Part shown: positions 1-11,377 of the stretch, piece by piece
Position numbering within the stretch: the stretch's first letter is position 1
Layout: the number at the start of each line of letters is the position of its first letter
Assembly: GCA_023213395.1 (NCBI GenBank)
Contig: CM041465.1
Location: 25,427,741 to 25,491,740 of the forward strand
DNA: 64,000 nt
From: Cycas panzhihuaensis
Taxonomy: Eukaryota > Cycadophyta
Direction of reading: 5' to 3'
Program-made: the position numbers and the translations under genes
The notes under the pieces: model-generated
Seen by the model: the letters and a program-made list of their open reading frames with translations, nothing else
Databases searched by the model: none
What the model was told of the DNA's origin: nothing

Positions 1-39
1 CAATGGGTCACTTGGCAATATTTATGCCAAGGGAGAGGT

Positions 40-600
40 GTATGTGTCCAAGACTATACTTCTTTATTTTTTAGGCATGGCATGCTACTTGGTATTAATA
101 TGGATAAACATATCACTCTTATGAAATTCATTAGAGGATTACATGAATACATAAGGAAGGAACTAAGGCTTTTTAAGGTTCAATCCATTGGAGAAGCAAG
201 TAGAATGGATATGGCAATAGAAAATAAAAGCAAGAAATCTACATTCATGTCTAAAGATTCTACTTTTACTTCTAATAAGTATGAAAAGAATCCTAAATTG
301 TACTCATCTAAAAGGTAAGAAGGAAATAAGAAAATAACTAATTTTATTAAAAGTTCTAACTATTATGAGCATTGTGATATTAGTGGTCATATTACAGCAA
401 AGTGTTGGAAGTTGCATCCAGAGCTAAAGCCAAAGCATATCAAGGATATGGAATTAAGAAAGAAGGAAAAAGAGAAAGCACTACTTTCTGATGTGGAGAT
501 TCAAAGTGAAGGAGAAGAAGAGAAGGTTACTCTACTTACAAATTATGGAGATGATGCTACAAGGGAGGAACTATTTCACTTGAAGCTTTAAGTAGGAAAT
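40..600 (+). pseudogene. gypsy-1 gag remnant with zinc knuckle
   Basis: This encodes the C-terminal half of a retrotransposon capsid/nucleocapsid protein. The segment from about 100 to 230 (LMKFIRGLHEYIRKEL region) matches the helical end of Ty3/gypsy gag, followed by a basic Ser/Lys-rich stretch. A CCHC zinc knuckle lies at 361-408, but its first Cys is Tyr (YYEHC), a TGT-to-TAT change; the remaining C, H and C are present (ISGHITAKCW). An in-frame stop near 318 and a frameshift near 80 break the frame. It continues downstream into protease and RT of the same element. Confidence 0.65.
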
Positions 601-659
601 AATATTATTGAGATTTATCTTAAAATGATCATAAGATATAAATATACCAGATACCTCAA

Positions 660-2340
660 TAAAATCTTGCCATTATAGATCTGGGGAGCCAAAAGAATTT
701 GATCTCGGAAAGTTTTGTAAAGAGCATTGGATTGGTAACTACTCCTCACCCTTACCCATATCCTCTTGGTTGGATCCATAAAGATGTAGAAATGTAAATA
801 TCAAAGCAATGTACACTTACATTTTATATCACCAATGATTTTGTTGATGAAGTAATATGTGATGTGGTGCCATTAGATGTATGCCATGTTGTGCTTGGGA
901 GTCCCTACTTGTGGGATCATGATGCACTCTTCTATTGAAGGGAGAGAAAGTATTGGTTGATGAAGGATAACAAGGGCTTCATCATAAAGGCCACAAAGAA
1001 GCACTTGGATAAGATAGCATTAATTTTAGCCACTCAAGCAAAAAGGATGATCAATGCATATGGTAAATTCATCATCTTAATGGTAAGGAGAAAAGAAGAG
1101 CCAGGAGATGAAGAAGGCCCTTCTACTCACACTCTTCTTATATCACCTAAACAAATGCAATAAATTGAGGAGTTAAAGATAAGGTATGATATTCTATTTC
1201 AACATGTTGATGGGATACCACTAAAGAGAAAGATAGAGTATGAAATCACTCTTGTAGGAAATGCACCATTGCCTAATGTTGCTCTGTATAGGCACTCCAT
1301 TGTAGAGAGTAATAAGATAAAGAGTCAAGTTGAGGAGTTGCTTGATTAAGGGGTCATAAGACCTTCATGTTCACCTTATGGGTCACCAATTGTCTTGGTG
1401 CCTAAAAAGGATGGAGGATGGAGAATGTGTATAGACTTTCATGCTTTGAATAAAATTACAATTAAAAATTGCTACCCTTTGCCTCACATAGATGATTTGC
1501 TTGATTAAATTCAGCATGCTTATTATTTTACTAAGTTGGATTTGAAAAGCGGTTATCACCAAGTTAGGGTCAAGGATGAGGACACATGGAAGACGACCTT
1601 CAAAATAAAGCAAGGACTCTTTGAATGGATGGTTATGCCTTTCGAATTATGTAATGCTCTTGCAATATTCATGAGGCTAATGAATGAAATATTAAGGCCT
1701 TACTTGGATAATTTTGTTGTTGTCTATCTTAATGACATTTTAATTTTCAGCAACACATGGGAGGAATATTTGCAGCACATAGAAGAAGTTTTTAAAGACT
1801 ATGGCTAAGCATCATTTAAAGCTTAATGCGAAGAAGTATGAATTTGGCAAGGAGAACTTGATCTTCTTAGGCTTTGTGGTTGGAGGAGAAAAGTTAAGCA
1901 TCGATCCACTCAAGACTCAAGCCATCCTCAAATGGCCTAGGCCAACAAACATCACAGAGGTGAGAAGTTTTTTAGGAGGTTGTCAATACTTGAGGAAGTT
2001 TATTCTTCATTTCTCATAGGTTGTAGCACCTCTACATGGATTGACAAAATCTAATAAAAAGTTTACTTGGGGTTCCAAGAAGGAAGAAGCTTTTCTTCTT
2101 TTAAAGTAGAAAATTTGTGAAGCACCAGTTTTGGCAATACTAAATTTGTAAAGGCCTTTTGAAGTAGAAGTTGATGCAAGTGGAAATGTGACAGGAGCTG
2201 TCCTTATTCAAGATGGGAAGCCTATTGCTTACCATTCAGAAGTCTTCATCCCTCAAGTGAAAAACTACCTAACATATGATCAAGAAATATTCACACTTCA
2301 TCAAGCATGCAAGCATTGGAGATCCTACTTACTTGGAAAA
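660..2340 (+). pseudogene. gypsy-1 protease, reverse transcriptase and partial RNase H
   Basis: A retroviral-type aspartic protease remnant spans about 670-930 with its DSG site degraded (IDLGSQKNLIS). RT follows: [16 protein letters not shown] near 1397, KLDLKSGYHQV near 1535, a QGLFEWMVMPFELCNA block near 1610, and the catalytic motif at about 1715-1745 reading VVYLNDILIFS. The family has YLDD, so the first catalytic Asp is Asn and the enzyme would be inactive. The RT connection and RNase H start follow (FEVEVDASG near 2160, YLTYDQEIF near 2268). RNase H stops after SYLLGKE near 2343 and its second half is missing. Stops at 1348, 1506, 2017, 2107 and 2148 are TAG or TAA, mostly where the family has Gln. 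Confidence 0.85.
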
Positions 2341-3780
2341 GAGGTGGAGCCAATGCATCATGAAGAGTACAAAGACTTGTACCATGAAGATAAAGCTTTA
2401 AATAAAGAATTAGAGAACCTAGCGAAAGGAAGACCTTCCCAGCTTGCTTAGAAGGATGATCTACTTTTCAAAGGAGAGCAGCTCTATGTTCCATCAAAAG
2501 GAGATAAGATCAAGTGGCTTAGAGAAGCCCATACTTCTAAAGTAGCTGGTCAGTTTGGTATAGAGAAGACTTTAGCAAACTTGAGAAGATATGTTGTATG
2601 GCTAAAAATGCAAAATGATGTAAAAAAATATGTAAAAGGATGTGTAATGTGTAATACTTCTAAGCCTTCTTCTAGAAAATTAGGATTGTATACACCACTT
2701 CCTATTCCCACTAGAACTTGGGAAAGTATCTCCATTGATTTCTTAGGGGGACTTCCCATGACTATGAAGGGACATGACTATCTCTTTGTTGTTGTAGATA
2801 GGTTCAGTAAAATGATATATCTAATACCTTATAAGAAGACAATCATAGGAATAGGAGTAGCTGAGTTATTCTTTGAGCATGTATGGAAGAATTTTGGCTT
2901 GCCTTCTTCCATCATTTCAAATCGAGACACTCGATTCCTTTCATCATTTTAGAAGTTACTATGGGAGATGATGGATACCAAATTGAAAAGGAGTACAAGT
3001 TTCCATCCTCAAACAGATGGACAAACCAAAGTAGTAAACAGAACTTTGGTACATTTATTGAGAGGATACAATTCCAAGCATCCAAAGACTTAGGATGAAT
3101 CATTGGCTTTTCTACAATTTGCATTTAATAGAGCAATGCATGTATCATACTCTAAAGCACATTTTAAAGTTTATTTGGGATACTTGCCTCAAAGTCCATT
3201 TGACTTAGAGTTTTCCATGCAAGCTAAGGAAGGATCCATCAAAGAGAAGGAAGAGCATGACAAGGCTTTAAGATACTTGGAGAAGATCCAGAGAGTCCAC
3301 AAAGAAGTACATGATCAACTTCTAAGGACTCAATAAAAGTATAAGCAAAGACATGATAAGCATAGGCAACAGTATACTTTTCAAGAAGGAGATTTAGTAT
3401 GGTTATACTTGAGTAAGGAGAGGTTAAAAGGAGAAGGCAAGAAATTCAAACCTATAAGGTATGGACCATTCAAGATTTTGAGAAAAGTAGGTGGCAATGC
3501 TTTCCAACTTGATCTTCTACCTTATATACAAATATATTCAGTAGTAAATGCTGAATACTTAAAACTCTTTGAGCCCTCCATGCTATATGAGGAATAGGAC
3601 TAGTTCACTTTACCTTCAGTTGATGACTTGTATTTAGAAAGTGAGGAGCCTCTCAAGGAAGATTGTATCTTGGAGAGAAAATCTACCAAAATAAGACATA
3701 AGACACATGAATCTTTCAGGATTGGAGTAGCAGGACAATTGCCTAGTAAGGCCAAGTGGTTTAGTAGGTAACAAGGAGAA
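2341..3780 (+). pseudogene. gypsy-1 integrase with chromodomain-like tail
   Basis: This integrase inserted the DNA copy. The zinc-binding N-terminus shows GCVMCNTSKPS at about 2640, with one HHCC His changed (HTSKVAGQFG). In the DDE core the first Asp is present (SIDFLGGLP, near 2737), the second reads SNRDTRF where the family has SDRD, and the Glu block reads QTKVVNRT where the family has E. Two of three catalytic residues are therefore lost by G-to-A changes. The GDLVWLYLS motif follows at about 3391. The tail at 3610-3780 contains EDCILERKSTKIRHKTHE and SKAKWFSR, which resemble a chromodomain. TGG-to-TAG stops occur at 2950 and about 3092. Confidence 0.8.
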
Positions 3781-3847
3781 AAACACTTCCTCCATCTCCA
3801 ATTCTAAGCCAAACAAGAGTTGGCTATTTTCCAAGGAAGGGGAGCCA

Positions 3848-4640
3848 TGATCTAGGAGGATCTACCATATATTTATAGGGTGAAAAAAATGCTAGGCATT
3901 GGCATAACTAAAAGAGATATGGCTAAATGGTATCAAAATTATATGAAATTTTGTGTAAAGGAAGAAGACACATCTCACTACATATGTACAAAAGGTGGGA
4001 TTCAGAAAATATCATTTGGTTAGAGTTTAAGCCTTGTTTTGCATAAAATTAATCCCGTAGCTAACAGAAAAATAGCAAATACATATTATAATTAAATGAA
4101 TAACAATATAGTCAAATGACATCCAAATGAGCTAAAATTTTTAGGAAGCGGAGAGGACATGTGTTCCTATACATGTACCAAATTTGAGATAAATTAGAGT
4201 TCATAAAGGTTAGTTACAAGCTGCAACATTTAAGAATTATATGAAGGCCACTTGGAGAACATGCATTCTGGAGGATAATGGTTATACTTGCATGATTGCC
4301 ACTTGTTAAATATGTAATTTAGGTTTTCTTTCTATAAATTGAGCCCTATTATGGGTTGGAGAGGTGGTTCTTGGAGGTGAAAGGTACTTGACTTGGGAAG
4401 CATCCTTGGAGAAGCATTTTGGAGGGTTGGAGTCCTCCTTATGGTATAATTGTATCATTTATTCCTTGTAATTTAACCATTCTTTTGCTAGTTGATCTCT
4501 CCACCATTAAATAGAGATTTTCATAGTTTAATAAAAGTAATACTCCTCATAATTTTGGAGCAATGGCAAGAATAAATGATTTGGTGTAGAATTTCCTTTT
4601 GTAGGCTCATTTTTGTTTTGATGTTATTGGGATTTCTACA
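3848..4640 (+). repeat. 3' LTR of gypsy-1
   Basis: A purine run (AAGGAAGGGGAGCC, 3833-3846) precedes a TG start at 3848, as for a polypurine tract before a 3' LTR. A TATA box (TATAAAT, 4333-4339) lies about 490 bases in and the stretch ends in TTTCTACA at 4640. The 5' copy is outside the window, so the ends rest on TG/CA and the polypurine tract alone. Confidence 0.55.
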
Positions 4641-4866
4641 CTAACTCCTAGGATCTCAAGGAGAAAATATTGATAATTAACTTCTTCACCAATTAAGCTC
4701 TATTTTGGGATCAATTCTATTCGATAGCATATGGAGAATGACATAGTTGAGTTGATGTATTATCTCTCAAGTTGTATTCTCACTTAAATTTTAAGTTGTC
4801 AGAAATTTTGAGAGACTTAGGACACTGATGTTTATGTTAGGAAATGAACTTAACATTATAGGAGGG
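4641..4866 (+). pseudogene. 3' end of a decayed copia element
   Basis: This short AT-rich stretch leads into a polypurine run (GGAGGG, 4861-4866) and an LTR. Around 4785-4830 it can be read as the C-terminal tail of a copia RNase H (KFKLSEILRDLG-like). The rest of that element is absent to the left, where gypsy-1 ends. Confidence 0.35.
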
Positions 4867-5240
4867 TGTTAGAATAATGTACATTTCCATTACATGTTCA
4901 TTTGAGTTAATTTAATTTTATTAGAATAATTGCTCATATAGAATATTCTTGATGAGAATATTCTAATGAGAGAATATACTTAGTTAATGTTTCTAGAAGT
5001 CAAAGATGCTTCCACTATTAATGAGGTAGTTTGAGCATACCGAAATTCATAGGAACGTTAGAGTTGTTGAACCACCTCCTATGTTTAGACTTAGTGTAAA
5101 GTTATAAATATGTATTGTATCATTCATATTTTCTTAATAAGATTTAGAGAGTTATGATTCATTTATCGTATTATCATCTCGTGTGTCTTTTCACATGTAC
5201 TTTATGACATATCTCCTACTCCTATCCACTCATTCCTACA
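4867..5240 (+). repeat. copia-type LTR next to a polypurine tract
   Basis: It begins TGTTAGAATAATG, a common start for Tnt1-like copia LTRs, directly after the purine run, and ends CATTCCTACA. A TATA-like box (TATAAATATG) lies at about 5104. The five bases on each side (GAGGG and CTTGT) do not match, so it is not an intact solo LTR with a target-site duplication. Confidence 0.5.
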
Positions 5241-6100
5241 CTTGTTAGGTGGATGACTAACTCATATAGATCTTCTAACAGTTGGTGGAGGAGTGTCCAC
5301 ATACTATTGTAAATATGTTGTAGATTCATCTTCAGAAAGATCTTCCTGCTCTTATATTTCCAAAGATGGATGGTTCTCAAGATTGACCTATTGATATTCA
5401 ACTTTCTGCGCCTATTTCACTTCAACTTCTACATTGTCTAATTTTAGAAAGGGAGATTCATCAAATACAACATCTCTATTAATAGTGATTTTGTGGACAG
5501 TAAGATCCCACAACCTGTATCCTTCATACCATCTCTATCACCATAACTAATAAAGATACATCTCTTGGATTTTGGGTCTAACTTTGAACATTAATTTTTA
5601 TCAGTCCAGGCATAAGCATCACAACCAAAAACTTTCAAATTTAAATAGTCACATGGATATCCAGTCCATACCTCTTCAGGAATCTTATAGTCTATTGTAA
5701 GCGATGATGACCTGTTTACCAAATAGTAAGTTGTTTAAACAACTTATGCCCATAATCCCTGCTCTACTCATGTATTACTTAGCATGCTTCTTGCTCTTTA
5801 CAAGAGTGTCCTATTCATATGTTTAGCTATATCATTCTACTGCAGAGTATAGCTAGTGGTCTTATACCTTTTGATCCTAGCTTCTTTATAATAGTTCTCA
5901 AACTCCAAAGAGTTGAACTCACTTCCATTATCAGTTCTTAAGCATTTGATTGAACTACTAGTGCTCTTCTCAACTATAGCCTTGAATTACTTAAATACAC
6001 TGAAAACTTTAGATTTCTTTTTCGAAAAATAGGCCCATACCTTTCTAGAGTAATCATTTATAAATGTGATAAAGTACAATGATCCTCTATAAGATATTAT
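5241..6100 (-). pseudogene. copia-2 left fragment: integrase to pre-RT linker
   Basis: Read on the minus strand this is the end of a Ty1/copia integrase and the linker before RT. It is closely related to 8220-9070 of copia-1 in inverted orientation. The second catalytic Asp is present (LRTDNGSEFN, near 5930). The catalytic Glu block reads NDIAKHMNR, where the family has VAERMNR. The fragment stops at 6100, where copia-1 is inserted, and resumes at 11378. RT, RNase H and the 3' LTR of copia-2 are missing to the left. Confidence 0.8.
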
Positions 6101-6686
6101 TGTTGGATATTATGACAATAATATTTTGGGGCTAAATTTTTGGTATTTTTTCGGCGTGATTTACCCCCTTAATATTTCTCGGGGGGTTCTAAGGAGGGAG
6201 AGAGCCTCCCTTGGATGGGGGGTGCGGGGACGTGGAACGCCTCCCGCTAAGAGGAGGTTTGGGGGCGATTCTCGTTCGATACAAATACCTAGATTCTATA
6301 GTTGAGATTCATGCCTTGGATATCCCTCTCATGTAGCCCGTTTTAGGGCTTTTCTTATTATGTTGTATGTAATATAATGTACTGTGATGAGGGCGGTGAC
6401 TGGTTGTTATTCCTGAGAGCACTCTGCTACTAAGATGTATTGTTTCTCCATTCTACAGCAATAAAGATCGATACCTTTCCTATGTAGATGTTTCCCTAGC
6501 ACAATGCAAGGGTTTTACCACGTTATATTGGGTGCATATGTGATGTTTAGCTTGTATATTAATGTTATTGTATTATCCTTGATTTTAGAACTTACATGTT
6601 AAATCTTAGTTTCTATTCCTGTAAATAGTTGTAAAATAGTTTAGATCTTATGGTGGTTTAAGGTTTAGGACCTTGTATTCTCAACA
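6101..6686 (+). repeat. 5' LTR of copia-1
   Basis: Starts TGTTGGATATTATG, ends TATTCTCAACA. It carries a G-rich block (6178-6258), an AATAAA signal near 6461, and terminal inverted-repeat arms (ATATTAT/ATAATAT, 6107-6124). It is homologous to 10727-11377 and, inverted, to 12896-13561. Confidence 0.88.
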
Positions 6687-6688
6687 AG

Positions 6689-6701
6689 TAGTATCAGAGC
6701 C
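6689..6701 (+). promoter_or_regulatory. primer binding site of copia-1
   Basis: Reads TAGTATCAGAGCC. The plant initiator-Met tRNA primer site is TGGTATCAGAGC, so one G is now A. It sits two bases after the 5' LTR, where reverse transcription would start. Confidence 0.8.
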
Positions 6702-6760
6702 ACTTTTGCTTTGTAGTGAGTCTGTGAAGGTTTTGGTGTCAACTTTTCTACACCAAAATA

Positions 6761-7560
6761 ACGAAACTAGCATATGCAAAGTTTGAGGTGGAGAAATTCA
6801 ATGGCAAGAACAACTTCAAGTTGTGCAAGCTAAAAGCACATGATATTCTTGTATAGCAAGGTTTGTACAAAGCCCTTACAGGTAAATCGAAGAAACCCAC
6901 AGGGATGGACGATGATAATTAGGATGACTTAGACAAAAAGACACTTAGCATAATACGATTTTGCTTAGTAGATGAAGTCTTATTTAACATTGCAGGGGAA
7001 GAGACAACAATAGGATTATGGATCTGGTTTGGAAGGCATGTATATGACCAAATAATTAACGAATCGAATCTACCTAAAGAGGCAATTGTACTCGTTACGG
7101 ATGAAGGAAGGTATAAAAATTACTGACCATTTAAATATTTTCAATGCTCTTATTTATCAGTTGACTAGTATCGATGTTAAAATTGAGGATGGGGATAAGG
7201 CTATTACCTTATTATGCTCATTACTCAAATCCTGGGATAATATTATCACCTCAATTAGTTTTAACACTACAGATGTATTGGATTATGATTCTATTATGAG
7301 TGCTTTGCTAATGGAAGAAGTGTGAAGGAAATCTAGTCTTGAAACCTCCACACCAGAAGCCATGATGGTAAGGGGTAGAACATGTGAGAGAGGACAAAAC
7401 TCCAGGGATACATCGAGGTCCAAGTCAAAGAGAAAAAAGAGTAAGCTCAGGTGTTGGCATTGTGATAAGGCTAGTCACCTCAAAAAGGATTATTACAAAA
7501 GGAAGGAATTCTAGAAAAAGGAAGATCCTACCAAGGAGGTGAATCACGTGGAGTAAAATC
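6761..7560 (+). pseudogene. copia-1 gag
   Basis: A copia capsid/nucleocapsid protein. The expected start codon is ACG at 6761 (TKLAYAKFEVEKF); the sister copy copia-2 has ATG here (MVKLVDAKFEVEKF). A UBN2-type helical region follows (LVDEVLFNIAGEE, near 6970) with a frameshift around 7080, then DHLNIFNALIYQLTSIDV (near 7126). The zinc knuckle near 7450-7500 reads CWHCDKASHLKKDYY, with the last Cys changed to Tyr. Stops at 6856, 6920 and 7513 are TAG. Confidence 0.8.
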
Positions 7561-8980
7561 AAGGTATAGATGATGATGTCTTGCTTGCTTGTAATGTTTC
7601 TCATTATCACCATGATTGGTTATTAGATTCAGGTGCTTTGCACCACATGTGTCCACACAAGAGTTGGTTTTATCATACTAACCTCTTGATGGTGGTGATG
7701 TGCTTATGGGAAATGAAGTTTCTTATAAGATAGTGGGCATTGGTAGCATCAGAATTAAGATGTTCGATGGGGTAGTTAGAACATTAACTGAGGTTAGACA
7801 TGCACCTGATTTAAAAAGGAATTTGATTTCCTTGGGTGAACTAGATTCGAGTGGTTTTAAGTATACAGGTCATGAAGGAGTCCTAAAGGTGTTAAAGGGT
7901 GCCTTGGTTGTTATGAAAGCCTTAAAGAAAGGAAATCTTTACATTTTAGTAGGAAGTATGATGTCAAGCTACTACAACATCAAAGACTGTAGAAGATCTA
8001 GCTTAGTTATGGCATCAGAGACTTGGGCACATGAGTGAGAGAGGACTTAAGGTGCTGATAAACCATAAATTGCTTCCTAACTTGCAGCTTTCAGATTTGG
8101 CTTTCTATAAACATTATATTTTTGGAAAGTAGTATAGACTTAGGTTTAAAGTAGGGAGTCACACTAGTAAAGGTGTTCTAGATTACATACATTCAGATGT
8201 ATGGGGACCAGCCCTTAAAATATCTTATGGAGGATCATTGTATTATGATATATTTATAGATGATTACTCCAAGAAGGTATGGGTCTATTTTTTAAAAAGA
8301 AAATTTGAAGTTTTTAGTGTGTTTAAGCAGTTCAAGGCTTTAGTTGAGAACAATACTAGTAAGACAATCAAATATTTAAGAACCAGCAATGGAGGTGAGT
8401 TTAACTCCTTGGAGTTTGAGAACTATTGTAGAGAAGTTGAGATCGAAAGACACAAGACCACTAGCTATCCTCCATAGCAAAATGACATTGCTAAGCACAT
8501 GAATAGGACACTCTTGGAAAGAGCAAGAAGCATGCTAAGTAATGCAAGAGTGGAGCAGGGCTTGTGGGCAGAAGATGTTCAAACAACTTGCTATCTAGTA
8601 AACAGGTCACCATCACTTACAATAGATTGCAAGATTCCTAAAGATGTATGGACTGGACATCTATGTGATTATTCAAATTTAAAAGTTTTTGATTGTGATG
8701 CTTATGCCTGGACTGACAAAAGTAAATATTCAAAACTAGACCCAAATCCAAGAGGTATATCTTTATTGGTTATGGAGATAAGGATGGTGTGAAGGGATAC
8801 AAGTTGTGGGATCCTACTGCCCATAAAATCACCATTAACATAGATATTGTATTCAATGAATCTCCTCTTCTAAAATCAAATAATAGAGAAGTTGAAATGA
8901 AATAGGAGAAGAAAGATGAACATCAATAAGTCAAGTTTGAAACCCAGCCATCTTTGGAATCAGAAGAGCAGGAAGATCTT
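7561..8980 (+). pseudogene. copia-1 protease and integrase
   Basis: The protease site WLLDSGALHHM (near 7620) keeps DSG. The pre-integrase domain spans about 7700-8100, with both Cys of the HHCC finger now Tyr (FYKHYIFGK). The integrase core has the first Asp (HSDVWGP, near 8190). The second reads LRTSNGGEF where the family has LRTDNGGEF, and the Glu block near 8485 reads NDIAKHMNRTLLERARSML, with Lys for the catalytic Glu. The zinc finger and two catalytic residues are gone, so integration activity is lost. Stops and a frameshift (about 8790) separate it from RT. Confidence 0.82.
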
Positions 8981-9084
8981 TCTGAAGATGAATCTGTAAC
9001 AAATTTATAGGAGTATGTGGACACTCCTCTACCAACAGTTAGAAGATCTACATGAGTTAGTCATTCACCTGATAGGTATAACAC

Positions 9085-10640
9085 ATCTACTTCTATTACT
9101 TTGGTTTCTAATGATGGTGAGCCTACATGTTATCAAGAAACAGTAGATGATATCCATAGTAAGAAGTGGAAGAGGGCTATGCAGGAAGAGATAGATGCAT
9201 TAAAGAAAAATAATTCATGGGACTTGGTAAAACTTCCACATGGTAGGAAGACTGTTAGTTGTAGGTGGGTTTTTATGATAAAAACATATGTTGATGGAAA
9301 GGTTGACAAATACAGGGAAAGATTGGTGGCTAAAGGCTATGTACAGAAAGCAAGTATTGACTTTCATGAGATCTTTTCCCTAGTTGTCAAACTTGTTTCA
9401 ATTTGAGTGTTGTTAGCATTAGTAGCTTCTCTTGATTTGGAGCTGGAGTAGTTATATGTAAAAATAACTTTTCTACATGGAGATTTAGATGAGGAGGTCT
9501 ACATGGATCAACTAGAAGGGTTTGTATAGGATGGAAGAAAAAAACTTGTTTGCAGGCTCAGGAAATCATTATATGGCCTAAAGCAATCACTTAGGCAGTG
9601 GTACAAGAAGTTTGATGCCTTCATGAAGAGCTAAAATTTCAAAAGAAGTGAGTATGATCATTGTGTTTACTTTAAATTTATGAACAATGGCTTATTCATA
9701 ATCTTGATACTATATGTTGATGACATATTGGTTGTAAGGAAAAGCATGGAAGAAATTAATAAGTTGAAGGCTCAATTAGCTAGGAATTTTGATATGAAGG
9801 ATCTAGGAGCTTCAAAATAAATCTTAGGCATGGAGATACACAGAGATAGGAAAAATGGTAAGCTATGGTTATCACAGCAAAAATATGTGGAAAAGATGCT
9901 AACTAGGTTTGGTATGGAAAATGTAAAACCAATGAGTATCCCATTGGCTTCCCACTTTAAGCTTTCTTCGAATATCAGTCCTAGTAGTGAAGATGAAAAG
10001 GTTTATATGTCTCGTGTGCCTTATGCTAGTGTAGTAGGAAGTTTGATGTATGCCATGGTATGTACAAGACTTGATATTTCACATGCAGTTGGTGTAGTTA
10101 GCAGGTTTATGGTAAATCCAGGGAAAGAATATTGGGCTACAGTGAAATGGGTGCTTTGGTATTTGAGAGGCACAAGTGACTACTGCATCACCTTTGGAGG
10201 TACAGGTAATCAAGTTTGTGGATATGTTGATTCAGACTTTGTAGGAGATTTAGACAAAAGAACGTCTACTTCAGGTTATGTTTTCACTCTTGCAAATGGT
10301 CCAGTTAGTTGGATGTCCAAATTATAGAGCACAATTGCACTGTTAACTATGGAAGCTGAATATGTTACTGCAGCACATGCTTGTAAAGAAGCAATCTAGT
10401 TACAGGGTCTATTGGTTGAGCTTAGAAGGAGACAGGAAAATGTAAAGGTATTTTGTAACAGTCAAAGTGCCATTTACTTAGCCAAGAATCCAGCTTATCA
10501 TAGTAGAACAAAGCATATTGCTCTTAAGTACCATTTTGTGAGACATGTTGTGGAAGTAGATGGAGTGGCACTTGAGAAGATTCATACCAATTAGAATTGT
10601 GCTGATATATTCATAAAATCAGTACCATTAGAGAAGTTCA
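9085..10640 (+). pseudogene. copia-1 reverse transcriptase and RNase H
   Basis: A copia RT: SKKWKRAMQEEIDALKKNN near 9160, CRWVFMIKTYVDGK near 9262, LYGLKQSLRQWYKKF near 9572 and catalytic YVDDILVV at about 9714, with both Asp kept. RNase H follows: SRFMVNPGKEYW (near 10101), GYVDSDFVGDLDKRTSTSGY (near 10221), MEAEYVTAAHACKEAI (near 10350), and a tail at about 10600 where ADIF is still readable. Stops at 9404, 9451, 9526, 9634, 9820, 10327, 10399 and 10594 are frequent; many sit at Gln positions. Confidence 0.85.
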
Positions 10641-10715
10641 AATGATGTTTGACTTCTCTTGGCTTGCAAAAAAGATGAAGAAGGGTCCAGTAAAGGTACC
10701 AGGTAAATTGTTGTC

Positions 10716-10726
10716 ATGGTGGAGAT
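10716..10726 (+). promoter_or_regulatory. polypurine tract of copia-1
   Basis: A short purine-rich run (GGTGGAGA) directly before the 3' LTR, where plus-strand DNA synthesis primes. Confidence 0.55.
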
Positions 10727-11377
10727 TGTTGGATATTGTGACAACAATATTTTGGGGCTAATTTTTTGGCATTTTTTTGGCGCAGTTTCCCTCTCTAATC
10801 TTTCTCAGGGGGTTCCAAGGGAGGCGGGATCCCCCCTTGGCTGCAGGGTGTGGGGGGGAGAGGGGTGGAATGCCCCCTGCTAAGAAGGGGTTCAGGTACG
10901 ATAGCCCTCGACCCAAAAAATTATCCCTGTAAACCATATTAAAATGTAAAGAGAATCAGGGTCGTTCGATACAAATACCCTAGATTCTATGGTTGAGATC
11001 TATATCTTGGATGTCCCTCTCATATAGCCTATTTTAGGGCTTTTCTTATTATGTTGTATGTAATGTAATATACTATGATGAGGGTGGCGGCTGGTTGTTG
11101 TTCCTGAGAGCACTCTGCTATTGAGATGTATTGTTTCTTCATTCTACAATAATAAAGATCGATACCTTTCCTGTATAGATATTTCCCTAGCACACTGCTA
11201 GGGTTTTACCATGTTATATTGGGTGCATATGTGATGTTTAGCTTGTATATTGATGTTATTGTATTATCTCTAATTTTAGAACTTACATGTTAAATCTTAG
11301 TTTCTATTCCTATAACTAGTTGTAAAATAGTTTAGATCGTGTGGCAGTTTAAAGTTCGGGACCTTGTATTCTCAACA
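10727..11377 (+). repeat. 3' LTR of copia-1
   Basis: Starts TGTTGGATATTGTGAC, ends TATTCTCAACA. It has the same segments as the 5' LTR plus about 60 extra bases near 10900-10960, and a G-rich block at 10804-10890. Confidence 0.88.

Larger units (their letters stand above)
1..4640 (+). mobile_element. Ty3/gypsy element gypsy-1, 5' truncated by window
   Basis: Order on the plus strand is gag remnant, protease, reverse transcriptase, RNase H, integrase, a chromodomain-like tail, polypurine tract and 3' LTR, which is the Ty3/gypsy order. The 5' LTR and gag start lie off the left edge. The element is dead: several frameshifts, many TAG/TAA stops, RT motif YLND in place of YLDD, and two changed integrase catalytic residues. 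The integrase style, with a C-terminal segment resembling a chromodomain tail, suggests the chromovirus branch. That clade call is inference. Confidence 0.85.
6101..11377 (+). mobile_element. copia-1, near-complete Ty1/copia element nested in copia-2
   Basis: Two LTRs (6101-6686 and 10727-11377) enclose primer site, gag, protease, integrase, RT, RNase H and polypurine tract in copia order. The flanks are ATTAT (6096-6100) and ATTGT (11378-11382), a 5-bp target-site duplication with one G-to-A difference. The sequence outside joins up into one minus-strand copia integrase. The LTRs differ by many substitutions and by about 60 bases missing from the 5' copy near 6260. The element is old and dead, with many stops and frameshifts. 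Confidence 0.9.

Noticed and set aside
4862-5245. Intact solo LTR with target-site duplication at 4867-5240
   Set aside because: The flanks GAGGG and CTTGT differ, and a polypurine tract with a possible RNase H tail precedes it, so it is a 3' LTR of a truncated element.
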